Shown one piece after another: positions 53,301-64,000 of a stretch of DNA of 64,000 nt; position 1 is the first letter of the stretch, and each line of letters starts with the position of its first letter. The notes under the pieces were generated by a model that ran no database searches, was not told where the DNA came from, and saw nothing but the letters and a program-made list of their open reading frames with translations. Source of the stretch: Dirofilaria immitis (taxonomy: Eukaryota; Nematoda; Chromadorea; Rhabditida; Onchocercidae); assembly GCA_024305405.1 (NCBI GenBank), contig JAKNDB010000109.1, forward strand, positions 124,001-188,000, given 5' to 3'. Position numbers and translations under genes: made by a program.

Positions 53301-55684
53301 ATCAAATAAGATAGTTTGAATTGTTAACGATGATAATGATAATAATAATAATAACAACGATAATGATGATAATTTCAACGATATTGATGAAGATGATTGA
53401 TTGATGATAATAATGATGGATTATAATAATTCTTAAAAAAAAAAAAAAAAAAGAAAGAAAGAAAACAAACTTGCTATGATGATAATTTCTTCTCATTACA
53501 ATTAAGCTATAAATGTTCGAACAAAAATTTACGAATAAAAATTTAATCAATTAAAAACTTGCACTAATTAATCATTCGTTTAAAATTCTATTTAACCAAT
53601 TAATATTTAAGTGCAAAAAAAAAGAAAAGAAAAGAAAAGGAAATAATACAAAAGGTAAAGTGAAATTTTAAAAAAAAAAGTTTTTTTTCCTTTGATCTAC
53701 CAAATAATCGATAAAAATCATTAAATGATTGAAAAAAAAGAATGGAAAAAATCGACGAAAATAATTGAATTAAAAATAAATGAAATAATTAATTTTAATA
53801 GAAATTAATATATTTGAAATGAAAAACAAAAAAAAAAGTAAAATTAAATTTTAAGTAATTTTTCGTTTTTTTATTTGTTTTTTTCGATCAAAAATCATTC
53901 ATTTCGTTGTTTTATCGTTAAAAGATAATAAAATTTTCTCTTTTTTCTTCTTCTTGTTTTTTATTGACAAAAAAAAATAAAGAAATTAAAAAATATTTAT
54001 GCTATTTTGATTGTAAACAATTCGTTTCAAATTAATTAATTAGTCAATTGGTTAATTAATTAATGTACAGGTGAGATTTTTTTTTGAATTCATAATTCTT
54101 ATAAATTAGTAAACAAAAATAAAAATAAATAAGCATTAGGTAAAATAAAATTATAAATACAGTAATGTAAATAATTATTGTTGTTGTAGTAGCAGTATGA
54201 TAGTTGCTATTGTAGCAGCATTTATCATACTTATCACAACTAAGTTATCATTTTTCTATCAAAAAAAGGAAGCAACTAATTAATAAATAATTTTTTAATT
54301 AATTATATCTATTTAAATTTAAGTACAAGCAATTCGAATAGCTAATTCGGAATAAACTAAAAATAAAATAATAATTGAAATGACGATTAAGTTAGAAGAA
54401 TTAGGTAAAAATAAATTTATACCTATACCGTACAAATAATAACTAATGATTATTGCTATAGCAAAATAGTTATCGTCCAGGATTATTTATCAGAAAAGAA
54501 AAAATTGGAAAAAAAAATGAAACTAAAGAATTGAACAAATAAATCTTTTACTTTTGAGAAAAGCTTATTTTCTCGATCGAAACTATTATTGCCATTTGAA
54601 ATGTAATTTGAAAAGTTGATAAAAACAAGATATGCTTTTTCAAAGTTTTTGAAAAAAAAAAGATAAGATGAAAGATTTTTTTGTAAGATATTCAAAATTC
54701 TTTGATTTCATTTCATTCGAATAAATAATTTTAATTTTATTCAAATAAACTTTTGATTAGTTAATATTAAAATTTTGAAATTGTTAATAGTTTAGCGATG
54801 AAAATGTAAAAAATTATAATTGAACTATTATTTTATAAAGAAATAATAAACGAATATCGAAATTCAAATGTTAAGTTTCGTTTTGATTTTCGATTTTTAC
54901 CATTTTCGTGAAGTAATATTATCTAGAAATAGGCAAAGAATTTACGGAAAAAGAGCCATGGAATAATTAAATTTGCTAAACTAATCTATCAAATGTGCGG
55001 TAAAAGAATCTCGACTAAATTTCATCTAGCATTAATCACCTAGAAATAACTGGAAATTATCTGAAAAGAGGTAGGAGATAATTAAATTTCTAACTAATTT
55101 CAAGAAATGAAAGGTGAATGTAAATTTAAAAGAATCTTGAAATATCATAAAGGGTTTGTACGTATATATATATATATATATATGTATATATAAATGCATT
55201 GAAGAAATAAGAATTTTATTAGTTAAATTAAGTTTGAATTTTATTTTAGGGCCGAAATTTTTATTCAAACTAATCAAATTTTTATTTTAAATTATTATTA
55301 ATAGTTTTGAATGAAATGAATGGTAAAGAAGTATTTGAAAGAATTTATATTTCAATTAATCGATATTTCATGTAATTCGATATTACAAAAGAATTTTTAA
55401 TCGATTAAATAATTTATGCATAAAATGAAATTTAAACATATATATAATTAAAAAATTGAATTTAAATTTATTTTGAAATTTGTAATAGAAATTAAAAGGA
55501 TGAGGGATGATTAAAATGTGAAACATTCATTTTAAAATTATAAACAAAATTTTTGATAAGTTTAATTTAAGTCATAAAATTAATTTTTAATAGCACATTT
55601 AATTGATGGTATGAGAACATTAATTTTTCATTTACAACTTCTTTTTTTATTCAATTAGTAAAAGTATAAACTATAGCAATGTAA

Positions 55685-55905
55685 ATAATTATTGTTATTG
55701 TAGTAGCAAGATAGCATGATAATTTGTTGTTGTTGTTGTTGTTATAGCATTTAACTACATTTATTTATCATAGCTTAATTATCATTTTCTTAGATTGTTA
55801 TTGTTGTAGTAAGATAGCATGATAATTTATTGTTGTTGTTGTTGTTGTTGTTATAGCATTTAATTACATTTATTTATCATAGCTTAATTATCATTTTCCT
55901 AGTAA
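55685..55905. repeat. Tandem duplication of about 108 bases with (GTT)n
   Basis: GTAGCAAGATAGCATGATAA, a (TTG)n run, then TATAGCATTTAACTACATTT and CATAGCTTAATTATCATTTT occur twice in a row. A related, more diverged copy lies near 54175-54260. Confidence 0.82.
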
Positions 55906-57108
55906 CAACAATTAATTAGTAATCAGTAAATGATTTTTTTTTGTAAATAATTATTTAGGTTTATTAAAAATTTTCTCGAATAGGCACAATCAATTCAAAT
56001 AATTGTTTTGGAATTAAAAAAAAGAAAAAGAAAGGTAAGTGAAATGAAGATGAATTAGAATTAGGTAATGGTAAAATTATAACTTTAACAGGTAAATAAT
56101 TATATTGATTATTGTGATAAGCATGATAAAACTATTCATCATCATCATCTAAGATTATTATTGGAAAAGACGAAAAACAAAACGAAAGAATTGAGCAAAA
56201 CAAATGTTCTGACTTTGAAAAAGTTTATTTCTTCGATTGAAAATGAAGCATCATTTCTGATTAAAATGCAATTTCAAAAAATTGATAAAAATAATGATTG
56301 ATGTATGTATGGAATTGATGAATGAGCTATTCTTCATTTAAAATGTTTTCGCCTTCAACTGATAATTTCAATCATTTTAATCTTTTCATATTTCATCTAT
56401 TACTTCTTATCAGTTCCTATCACTTCCTTTTTGTTTATTAGTAGTTTGATATTGATTTATTAAGCTTATTATAATAAATATTCATCGATTATTTAAATCC
56501 TTTGAAGTTTTGAACTTTCAAGATAAAATTTTTGTATGACAGGAATTTTTAAATGCGCTTTTTCACCTTGGCTGATCTCATCCCATTTAAAAATAAACAA
56601 ATAAGTTAAGCATAAAGTTATCAATTAATATTTTGGACGAATTAATTATGGAAATTTGTAAACAAAAAAAAAAAGACGCAAAACTCATTAATAGGAATTA
56701 ATTAAAATTTTCATTGGATTAATTTAGAATTTTATAAAATCTGTAAAGTTCATGCGAACTAAAATTTGAATAAATTAATTTTGGAAAAATTGGAAAAAGT
56801 TTATTAATTAAAACCTCGGACAAAATAATTATGGAACTTTCACGGAAAGGTATGAAGTTTAGTAATTATAAATTTTGGATAAGTTTGTTGAACAAAAAAA
56901 ACTTTACATGACTAGGTTTCATCCAAAATTTAATCAAATCAAATATGTAATTAAATTGTAGAAAATTGCAAAAAAAAAAGCCTAAAAATGGGTACATTAT
57001 AAGCACTGATAATGATATGATATGACCGATAAAATTGAAACAGTATAAATGATAAATTTTATCAAATAAACTTTAAATTGTTTATTTATATAATTGCTGA
57101 TAACTTTC

Positions 57109-57281
57109 TCATATCATTATCAATATTTTATAATGTAGGCCTCGAGAAGCAAATTTTCAGCAGAATTATAATTAGCAATATTTATTAAATGAATTAAACA
57201 AATTTAGCAGTATAATTTCAATTCTGCTGAAAATCTACTTCTTGAAGCTTAACATTATACAACATTGATAATGATATGATA
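57109..57281. repeat. Inverted repeat (hairpin) with about 65-70-base arms
   Basis: Left arm 57109-57172 (CATATCATTATCAATATTTT ... AAATTTTCAGCAGAATTATA) is complementary, with few mismatches, to right arm 57211-57281 (TTCAATTCTGCTGAAAATCT ... AACATTGATAATGATATG). The loop is about 40 bases. A partial extra copy lies at 57000-57030. It may be a small MITE-like element or a relic of one. Confidence 0.75.
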
Positions 57282-58420
57282 AAGTCAATAAGATTTATTC
57301 GCTACTGATAATTTTTATCATTTATAATTTAACTAACTACGAATGCATCTTCTCATAAGTGATAATATGATAGAGTTGAAAAAATTTTAACATTCAATTT
57401 TCTATTTTAAAATATTAATTAATTATTCGTAACTTCTTATCTATCATATTATCAAATATGCAATAATATAATTATTTTTATCTTAAAAATACATTCCTTT
57501 TCCTAAAAAAAAATTTCGCTACTTTCGTTATCATCTATCAATTGTTCGAAAGTATGGTTGAAATTTTTTTCGATAAAATGTTCAAAAAAAAACCGATCAA
57601 TCAATCAATAATAACAAGTTTTTAAATTTTAAAAATCTTAAAATTTTTCTCATTTCAAAATTGAAATTTGATTATTGTAAATTTAAATAATTCTTCATGT
57701 TCTCGATCAAAAATTATATTTTATTCATAGTCTTGATAAAACGAGTTTTTTTTTTAAAAAAATTTTTCTTTTTTCTAAGATTGAAATTTTAAAATTTCAA
57801 ATTTAACAAAAAATTATTGCATACAAAGTTTTTTTAGTGTTTTCATGTTCTGAATTTTGAATTATATTATTTTGCTTAATAGTATTGATGTAGTGAATTA
57901 AAAAAAACTTTTTTTTTAAATTTTAAAAAGTTTTTCTAATTTAAAAGATCGAATTTTGATGATTGTAAATTTAGCGGAAAATAAAATAAAATTTCAAATA
58001 AATTTTTATTTTCTCAGTTATAAATTATACATTATTTTTACTACTGTTCATATAAGTTTTTTTTTTTTTTAACAGCCTTGAAATTATAATTGTAAATTAA
58101 AAATTGTGGAATCGAAAAAAGCGATTAAAAAATACTAATTAAAGGTAAAATTAATATATAAATTTATGGTTTTCAAAATGAAAAAAAATATAAATTACTA
58201 TGTTATATTTTATTCAATATCAAATATTTAATTAGGATTATTTGGACAATTGGCTTAGGCAATTTTTTTTTTTTTGATCAAAAGAGTTTAAAAGTTATGA
58301 AAATATATGCAGAATGCTTGTACTAGTATCTGGCTTTATAAAATAGCTAAAAAGAAATTTAACCCAAGGTATCATCACTTTGCTAGGAAAATAATTTAGG
58401 ATAGGTTAAATAATATTTAA

Positions 58421-60345
58421 AATACTTAGTTAAACTAAAATTTATGAAATTAAAAAGGGCAAGAGAAGTTCATAAAATTTGTTAAATTTGACAAAATTTA
58501 CATTTTATAAAAGCTTCTAAAAACAATCAGTTTACCTGAGAAAAAAAAGAAATAAACAGAGTCAAAAATAGTACTTATTCATTCTAAAATATATCATTCA
58601 TTCTCGACTTCTATTTTCAATCAGTTCCTTTGAAAAGATGACCTTCCGAAAATTGATTGTGATAATGTATTCATACGGTAAAGCCAACTATTTTGGTATG
58701 GTTTGATCGTTGGTAATAGTATTCACCAAGAATAACATTTACTTTTCAAAATGCATTGTTTCTAATCGAATTATACTTTCCAATCAGTTCACCTGGACAG
58801 GTAAACCTTCAAAAAATTGATGGGACATACAAATCACCATCTATATATAGTGTTAACTGAATTCGGATGGAGAACTTTTTGAGGACCTCGAATCACGTAG
58901 AACCTGATTATTTACACCCAGTGCATTTGTTCGCCGTCGATGTTATTTCATCGATCTCGACAAATGCGCTGGATGCCATCAATTCTATTCGAAATTTGCC
59001 TTATATGATTATTGAGATATATGACCTTTAGTGGATTAGCATATATTAAAAATCAATCAGTCTGCAATACAATAATATCACCCTATTATCTACTATCTAT
59101 TAATTTATCTACTATCTATTAATTTACCTGCTATTTCATAATTATTATTTATTGTCTCTTAATTTGTTACTTCTACTGCCTCCCAGTTCGTTACTCAAAT
59201 TTCCTGCTTATTTATAGCTTTGACCTTTGAGGACAAAGTGTCAATATTTAACAGAAAAGTTGGATGAAATAAATCAAGCTTTTCTACCTCTTACTTAAGG
59301 AACTACTTAGCATACTGGAGCTAATTACCATATTATACAGAAATCATATACACAGAAATAATATTATTTATAATCGAATAAAATAAATAAATCATTTATT
59401 AGAAAATACATTTGTTATTAATGAGATATGCATAACAAAGTAACAAGTTACGAGATAATAGATAATGGGTAAATTAAGAGATAATAAGTAATTATACGAA
59501 AGTAACAGACTATGAGATAATAGATAACAGGTAAATTAAGAGATAATAGATAATAGGTAATTATATGAAAGTAACAAACTATGAGATAATAGATGAATTA
59601 AGAGATGATAGATAGTAGATAATATTATTGTACTACAGACTAAATGATTGTTAATATTATGCTAATCCACTAAAGGTCATATATCTATATAACTATATAT
59701 GGTAAATTTCAGGTAGAATCGTTGGCACCCAGCGCATTTGTCGAGATCGATCGACCAACACCGGCAGCGAACAAATGCACTGGGTGTAGGTTGGGACTTG
59801 CTCAAAAAGGGTGGTGATGCCCAGGATCCTCGGGAGTAATCCGGACCGACTGGTTGGATTACGCTTAAAATGATGGCGATCTATGCGCCCCACCACTTTG
59901 GAAGGTCCACCTACCTAGGTGGACCGATTAAAAGTTTGCTTCGATAAAGAACAATTTGAAAATTAAATGTTCTTGTAGGTAGATACTGATCAACGATCAC
60001 TGGAAGCAAACCATACCAAAGCAGTTGGCTTTACCTCATGAAAATGATCCCAATCAATTTTTCAGAAATCACTTTTTCACGTGAATCGATGAAAGTTTTT
60101 TCGAGAACGAATTAGTATATTTTAGAAAAAATAAGCACTATCTTTAACTTGTTTATTTCTTTTTTAAGTTATTTTTTCTCAGGTAAATTGATGATTGTTT
60201 TTTATAAAATACATATTTGTATATACATTTTGTATATACCTTTTATAAAATGTATATTTGTAAATTTTGTCAAACTTGACAAATTCTATTAATTTCTTTT
60301 GCCCTTTTTTAATTTCATAAATTTTAGTTTAATGCTGGCCAAGTA
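58421..60345. mobile_element. Foldback element: long diverged inverted repeat of about 1.9 kb
   Basis: The left arm (58421 to about 59175) and the right arm (about 59565 to 60345) are reverse complements with scattered substitutions and indels. Matching anchors from outside inwards include AATACTTRG...AAACTAAAATTTATG, CAGTTTACCTGAGAAAAAA, GGTAAAGCCAACT followed by TTTGGTATGGTTTG, CACCCAGTGCATTTGTTCG, CGACAAATGCGCTGG, and ATATGACCTTTAGTGGATTA. The centre is a separate tandem repeat. I see no transposase and no certain target-site duplication. The arms carry a GC-richer core unlike the flanking AT-rich DNA. Best reading: a non-autonomous foldback-type transposon, or two old copies of one element inserted head to head. 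Confidence 0.8.
59176..59564. repeat. Tandem repeat in the centre of the foldback element
   Basis: About three copies of GAAAGTAACAAACTATGAGA, TAATAGATAACAGGTAAATT and AAGAGATAAT lie on the right side of the centre. The reverse complement of the motif (CTATTTCATAATTATT, ATTGTCTCTTAATTTGTTAC) appears at the inner end of the left arm. Confidence 0.75.
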
Positions 60346-61581
60346 TTACCAACTGTCTTAAAACTTTGATTAAATTTTAAAACCTCGATAAATTATAAAT
60401 TTAGCAGATGAAACAAGTTGATAAATTACATTTGATAAATTAAAAATATTTCTATGATATCAAAATTTATTAATATCATACATTTTTATTTTGCCATATC
60501 ATGATGTAATCAAAAGAACTAATAAATTTTTCCTATATGTCATATGATTCATAATAATAAAGTTAGTATGATAATGATTAGCTTTTATTCGATTTTGTTT
60601 ATCATGCATATTATATCTTCATAATTCAATTTATATGGTGTTATATTAAGAAAATTTGGATTAAATTTTAAAATTTCAATAAATTATAAATTAATGCTAA
60701 GTGTGTTTACTTATAAAAACTTTAAAATATTTAAAAAAAAAAAAAAGAAAACAACAATAAGAATATTTTATTCAAGGCATAAATTGACGAAATTTTTAAA
60801 TTCTCATTCATTACAAAAATTGAATATTTCGAAATTTAATAATATCAAAAATTAAATAATTTAGGAACACATCAACTAATAGAAAATATAATTCTTATTA
60901 AGAATAATTCATTTATATTTTCTTTCTACAAGGAAATTGTTAGTAAGAGAAATATGATATGTAGGAATACATTTTTATCAATTGATATTTTAATGGAAAC
61001 ATTTAGTGATAATAAATGAAACAAATAAAATTATTTGTTGACAAGGAAGATTGTTAATAGTTATCGCATATTTTAACATTTCTCGACGATAAAATACTTA
61101 GAAGAATGATTGACTTTTTCATCTCGATATATGATAGATTTAATAAGTTTCAAAGTGTAGCTTATTCGTTCTATGATAGTTCATAACTTTTGATCTTATC
61201 ATTTCTCCTTTCGATAATGCATGATAATTTATGACTTCTGAATGATGCGGTAATTAGATCAAATGTTATCATATCTGAACAAATAATCTTGAGTTTCTAT
61301 ACGTAGATGTATTCTAATAAGCAAAAAATTACACGTATTTTAACTTCTTACTCGTCTTAAAATTCTTATTCGTCCCAAAAACGCGAAGAAAAAAAAGGAA
61401 TTCAAAAATAAAAAAAAAAAAAATCAAAGAAATGAATTCATTCAATCAATTTTCATATTTCCGACTTTAAGGTACAGTATGAATTGCTAAACTTTGATTG
61501 ATCTCTAATATCTGTAGTATCAACTGTTTGATAGGATGAATTAGTCAACAATACTGAATCATTATTTATTTATCATTTTCG
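60346..61581. other. AT-rich intergenic DNA, no gene seen
   Basis: Unique AT-rich sequence without recognisable exons, tandem arrays or structural RNA. Confidence 0.5.
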
Positions 61582-61738
61582 TTATATGTGAGTCGATGAT
61601 GACGTTGATGACGTTGATGAATCCATTTTATGTTCGTTATCATTGTCATTATCATTATCAATAGTTATTCTCGGGTTACTAAATGAACATAATTGCATAA
61701 CAACTGTTGTTTGTGAATGAGAATTATCCTTCTCCTTC
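61582..61738 (-). CDS. Weak candidate terminal exon on the minus strand
   Basis: After a good acceptor (AAAATTCAG) the minus strand is open for 52 codons: KEKDNSHSQTTVVMQLCSFS, a (DN)n stretch, then MDSSTSSTSSSTHI and TAA. A possible upstream exon, STMRNILAEQTSWH, would lie between about 61860 and 61910, with a TTTCAG acceptor and a matching phase-2 GTAATA donor. It overlaps the first residues and leader of the plus-strand gene at 61896. Much of the frame comes from GAT and TCA repeats, so it may be chance. I favour the plus-strand gene. Confidence 0.22.
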
Positions 61739-61867
61739 CTGAATTTTAAAATTAAAAAAATTTTTTAATTAAAAAATGATTGATAAAATTATAATTTATC
61801 ATTTGATAAATATACTCTATTTATCATTAGTATATAAATAATATACGGTTAAATATTACTTATGCCA

Positions 61868-61895
61868 AGAGGTTTGTTCAGCAAGTATATTGCGC
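61868..61895 (+). promoter_or_regulatory. Candidate trans-splice acceptor and short leader
   Basis: GGTTTGTTCAG ending at 61881 precedes the ATG at 61896 by 14 bases. It would supply a spliced-leader attachment site for the orphan gene. Confidence 0.4.
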
Positions 61896-62357
61896 ATGGT
61901 TGATACTGAAATCTCGAGAACAACAGAATTAGTAATTCCTTTGTTCGGAATTAATATTACTGAGCATATGTTGTATGTACGGAACAAAGGCGCTATTTCT
62001 TATAGTCACAGAACTATACCAGGATCCTCCGCCTACGTGAAAGAAAAGGGTTCTGAGCATCAAAGCTATTATAAAAGATATGCTTCAATGAGACGGTTGA
62101 ACGATCGTATCGGGTATTGTTTAATCTCCTTTCATCTTTCGGGCAATGTTATTGTCGTAACGGTTTGTCCTATTATTATCATTAAATTTATGTTACTGAT
62201 CTTGCAATTGATGTGTTCGTTGATGTGTTATCAAATTTATCGTAATAAAGGTTTAATTAGATTACTCAAATTTGAAGTGCTGCCATTGAAAGACAGAAAG
62301 GATTCTCAATTTTTGTCACGGTCAAAGAAATTCGGCAACAATAGTTATTATAGCTAA
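61896..62357 (+). CDS. Unrecognised single-exon protein with one hydrophobic segment (153 aa)
   Basis: Open from ATG 61896 (MVDTEISRTTELVIPLFGIN) to TAA at 62357. The region is clearly richer in G and C than its surroundings, and 154 codons without a stop is unlikely by chance there. The first 80 residues are hydrophilic with one N-glycosylation-like NIT and a basic patch (YYKRYASMRRLNDR). Residues about 84-115 (NVIVVTVCPIIIIKFMLLIL and following) are strongly hydrophobic with a single Lys inside. The tail is basic and Lys/Arg-rich. It could be a small single-pass membrane protein. GTTTGTTCAG ends 14 bases before the ATG, a spacing typical of a nematode trans-splice acceptor, and AATAAA lies 21 bases after the stop. 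I recognise no family. A part of a larger gene cannot be excluded. Confidence 0.55.
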   Translation: MVDTEISRTTELVIPLFGINITEHMLYVRNKGAISYSHRTIPGSSAYVKEKGSEHQSYYKRYASMRRLNDRIGYCLISFHLSGNVIVVTVCPIIIIKFMLLILQLMCSLMCYQIYRNKGLIRLLKFEVLPLKDRKDSQFLSRSKKFGNNSYYS

Positions 62358-62377
62358 ATATTACACTGATAATCATT

Positions 62378-62383
62378 AATAAA
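62378..62383 (+). terminator. AATAAA polyadenylation signal of the orphan gene
   Basis: AATAAA lies 21 bases downstream of the stop codon at 62357, in the range expected for short nematode 3' UTRs. The hexamer is common in AT-rich DNA, so weight is modest. Confidence 0.4.
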
Positions 62384-62567
62384 ATTAATTATACAAATAC
62401 CGAAAGTTCTCTTTGTAAGCACATTGCACATTAATCATTAAGGTTAAATATTGCATCACTAATCGTTAATATAATTATTAACCATTACGGTACTAGAAGC
62501 CAAACAGAAAAATAGGTGAAAGAAATGAACATTATAGATGATTTTTATTTGAACATATGCATATTGT

Positions 62568-62705
62568 AATTATCATCCAATTATGATAATAATGTTAAAC
62601 AATTATCATCCAATTATGATAATAATGTTAAACAATTATCATCCAATTATGATAATAATGTTAAACAATTATCATCCAATTATGATGATAATGTTAAACG
62701 ATTTC
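62568..62705. repeat. 33-base tandem repeat, four copies
   Basis: Copies of AATTATCATCCAATTATGAT followed by AATAATGTTAAAC start at 62568, 62601, 62634 and 62667. They are almost identical. As 33 is a multiple of three, the plus strand reads a repeating NNYHPIMIIML peptide, which is not a gene by other signs. Confidence 0.92.
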
Positions 62706-62743
62706 ATTGAAATAGCAGTAAATAATAATAATATTGACAAAAA

Positions 62744-62995
62744 TTTTGAATTTCTTAACTTATTTTTATTTCCGTGTAAATCATTTATAGTTGCTCTAGC
62801 TCATTAAGTTAAGAATTAAATTAATTAAAATGATTTCATGACTTTAATTAATTGATTTTGAATTTCTTAACTTATTTTTATTTCCGTGTAAATCATTTAT
62901 AGTTGCTCTAGCTCATTAAGTTAAGAATTAAATTAATTAAAATGATTTCATAACTTTAATTAATTAATTTTGAATTTCTTACTTATATTTATATG
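62744..62995. repeat. 112-base tandem duplication plus partial third copy
   Basis: Copies start at 62744, 62856 and (partial) 62968 with TTTTGAATTTCTTAACTTAT. Copies one and two are nearly identical. Within each, CTTAACTTA and TAAGTTAAG are inverted and could pair around TTTCCGTGTAAATCATTTAT and TTGCTCTAGCTCA. Confidence 0.9.
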
Positions 62996-64000
62996 GATAA
63001 AATTTAGAGATTGGAGGTGAACCTTATATGATTCTGATCATCATAATTATTCGTAGCATCATAATTGTTATGTAACGGTCCAGTATATTCCATAAGACTA
63101 AAATTTGAAAAAAAATATAAATGATATATAATATAATTTGAAAAATTATGTTGATTCTACCAACTTAATGAAAGTTGCGATTCAACAATTAGCAGTTTAT
63201 GAGAAATAATATAACAATGAAGAATTTGAAAATTGAATATTAAAGAGTTTTTTTTTTTATCTTGAAAATTTAGACAATTCAATAGAGTTCAGGGAGATCA
63301 AGTTAATTTATATAATGGAAAATTTATATGTTAAGTTAAAATAGTAATTCTTATCAAAGGAATCTGACAAAAAAAAAATTTAAAAAGCTTATTTTTAACA
63401 CTTCAAATCGTTTGAAATTAAAAATTAGGCAATTCAAAGCAGTTCAGAGAAGATAAGCTAATTTGTAAAATAAGTAGAAAGTGTTTGCTAAAATAAAAAA
63501 AATTTGTTTCAAAAATTGATGAAAGATTAATATTTCATTATTTCATCAAAAAATGAAATAAAATTTATTAAAATGAAACAGAAATCGGAATAGCGGCCAA
63601 ATGTATAAATTTAGAAATATTTCTTGATGCTAATTAAGTATTTCTAATTTAAATTAATTAGGGTTCAATCAATTATTTAAATAATAAGACAATTTATTGG
63701 CATTTAATTTAATCGTTATAAATGAACGAAGTTTGTAAATTTTGAAAAATGAAATTCAAATTCAAATATGGAATTAAATTAATTGAAGATAATTTGATAA
63801 AGAAGACAATTAGAGAAGTATTTCAATTGTTTACGAAATCATTTGTCGTAATTTATCATTTTGAAATTTTTTCGAAATCGAATCGCAAAAAACACCTACG
63901 ATCTTTAAGATATGATAAAACTTAAACTAACTGATTATATCTGATAATAATAGGCGAGTAATTTCACCTACTGATGAGAATGTTTGATAAGCGCATCTAA
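62996..64000. other. AT-rich sequence to the window end, no gene seen
   Basis: No open frame, repeat array or splice-flanked exon could be supported. Exons of a gene continuing beyond the right edge may be missed. Confidence 0.45.

Larger units (their letters stand above)
46741..58420. other. 11.7-kb gene-poor AT-rich region
   Basis: No exon was recognised on either strand. CT/GA tracts lie near 47215, 50354 and 52197, with many A/T homopolymers, (TA)n tracts (48830, 55160) and the tandem repeats listed separately. A degenerate repeat with RATAAGTTTATCARTAATTT recurs about every 170-190 bases between 47500 and 48200. Confidence 0.6.

Noticed and set aside
59693..59896. 67-codon minus-strand frame inside the right arm of the foldback element
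   Set aside because: The left arm, its inverted copy, does not keep the frame open, so selection on a protein is unlikely.
1..64000. Search for CRISPR arrays, prokaryotic operons, tRNA or rRNA genes
   Set aside because: The window is eukaryotic. Repeats lack CRISPR spacing, and I could not find a convincing tRNA cloverleaf or rRNA segment by eye; a tRNA scan would settle the former.

Overview
This window is nuclear genomic DNA of a nematode, most likely a parasitic species of the Spirurina type. The grounds are short exons bounded by TTTCAG and GT, likely trans-splice acceptors just upstream of start codons, proteins that read like worm orthologues, and very AT-rich DNA full of simple repeats. 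The species cannot be named from the sequence. All exon models below were assembled by eye from reading frames, splice sites and knowledge of protein families.

Layout: (1) 61-546 (+): the last two exons of vps-26, a retromer subunit, cut by the left window edge. (2) 2663-8078 (-): an 18-exon SWI/SNF ATPase of the RAD54B family, complete from start to stop, convergent with vps-26. (3) 8.9-10.1 kb: a degenerate minisatellite made of nested palindromic words. (4) 13654 to at least 23420 (-): soc-2/sur-8 (SHOC2), the leucine-rich-repeat scaffold of Ras-RAF signalling. Twelve repeat-bearing exons plus one low-complexity N-terminal exon are clear. Two more coding-like exons at 44.0 and 46.2-46.6 kb on the same strand may be distal 5' exons, which would make introns of about 20 kb. 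(5) 23.4-44 kb and 46.7-58.4 kb: almost only low-complexity and tandem-repeat DNA, with no gene seen. (6) 58.4-60.3 kb: a long foldback (inverted-repeat) element. (7) 61.9-62.4 kb (+): a single-exon open frame for an unrecognised protein with one hydrophobic segment, followed by two tandem duplications.

The three recognised genes are housekeeping or signalling genes (endosomal sorting, homologous recombination, Ras/MAPK) with no evident functional link. The most telling oddity is a set of single-base frame breaks inside otherwise conserved exons: six in the RAD54B gene and one in soc-2. Each looks like one missing base, mostly in an A run. Sequencing or assembly error fits this better than pseudogene decay, so automatic gene calls here would be fragmented. 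The best candidate for something undescribed is the 1.9-kb foldback element, followed by the orphan membrane-protein frame and the nested-palindrome minisatellite.
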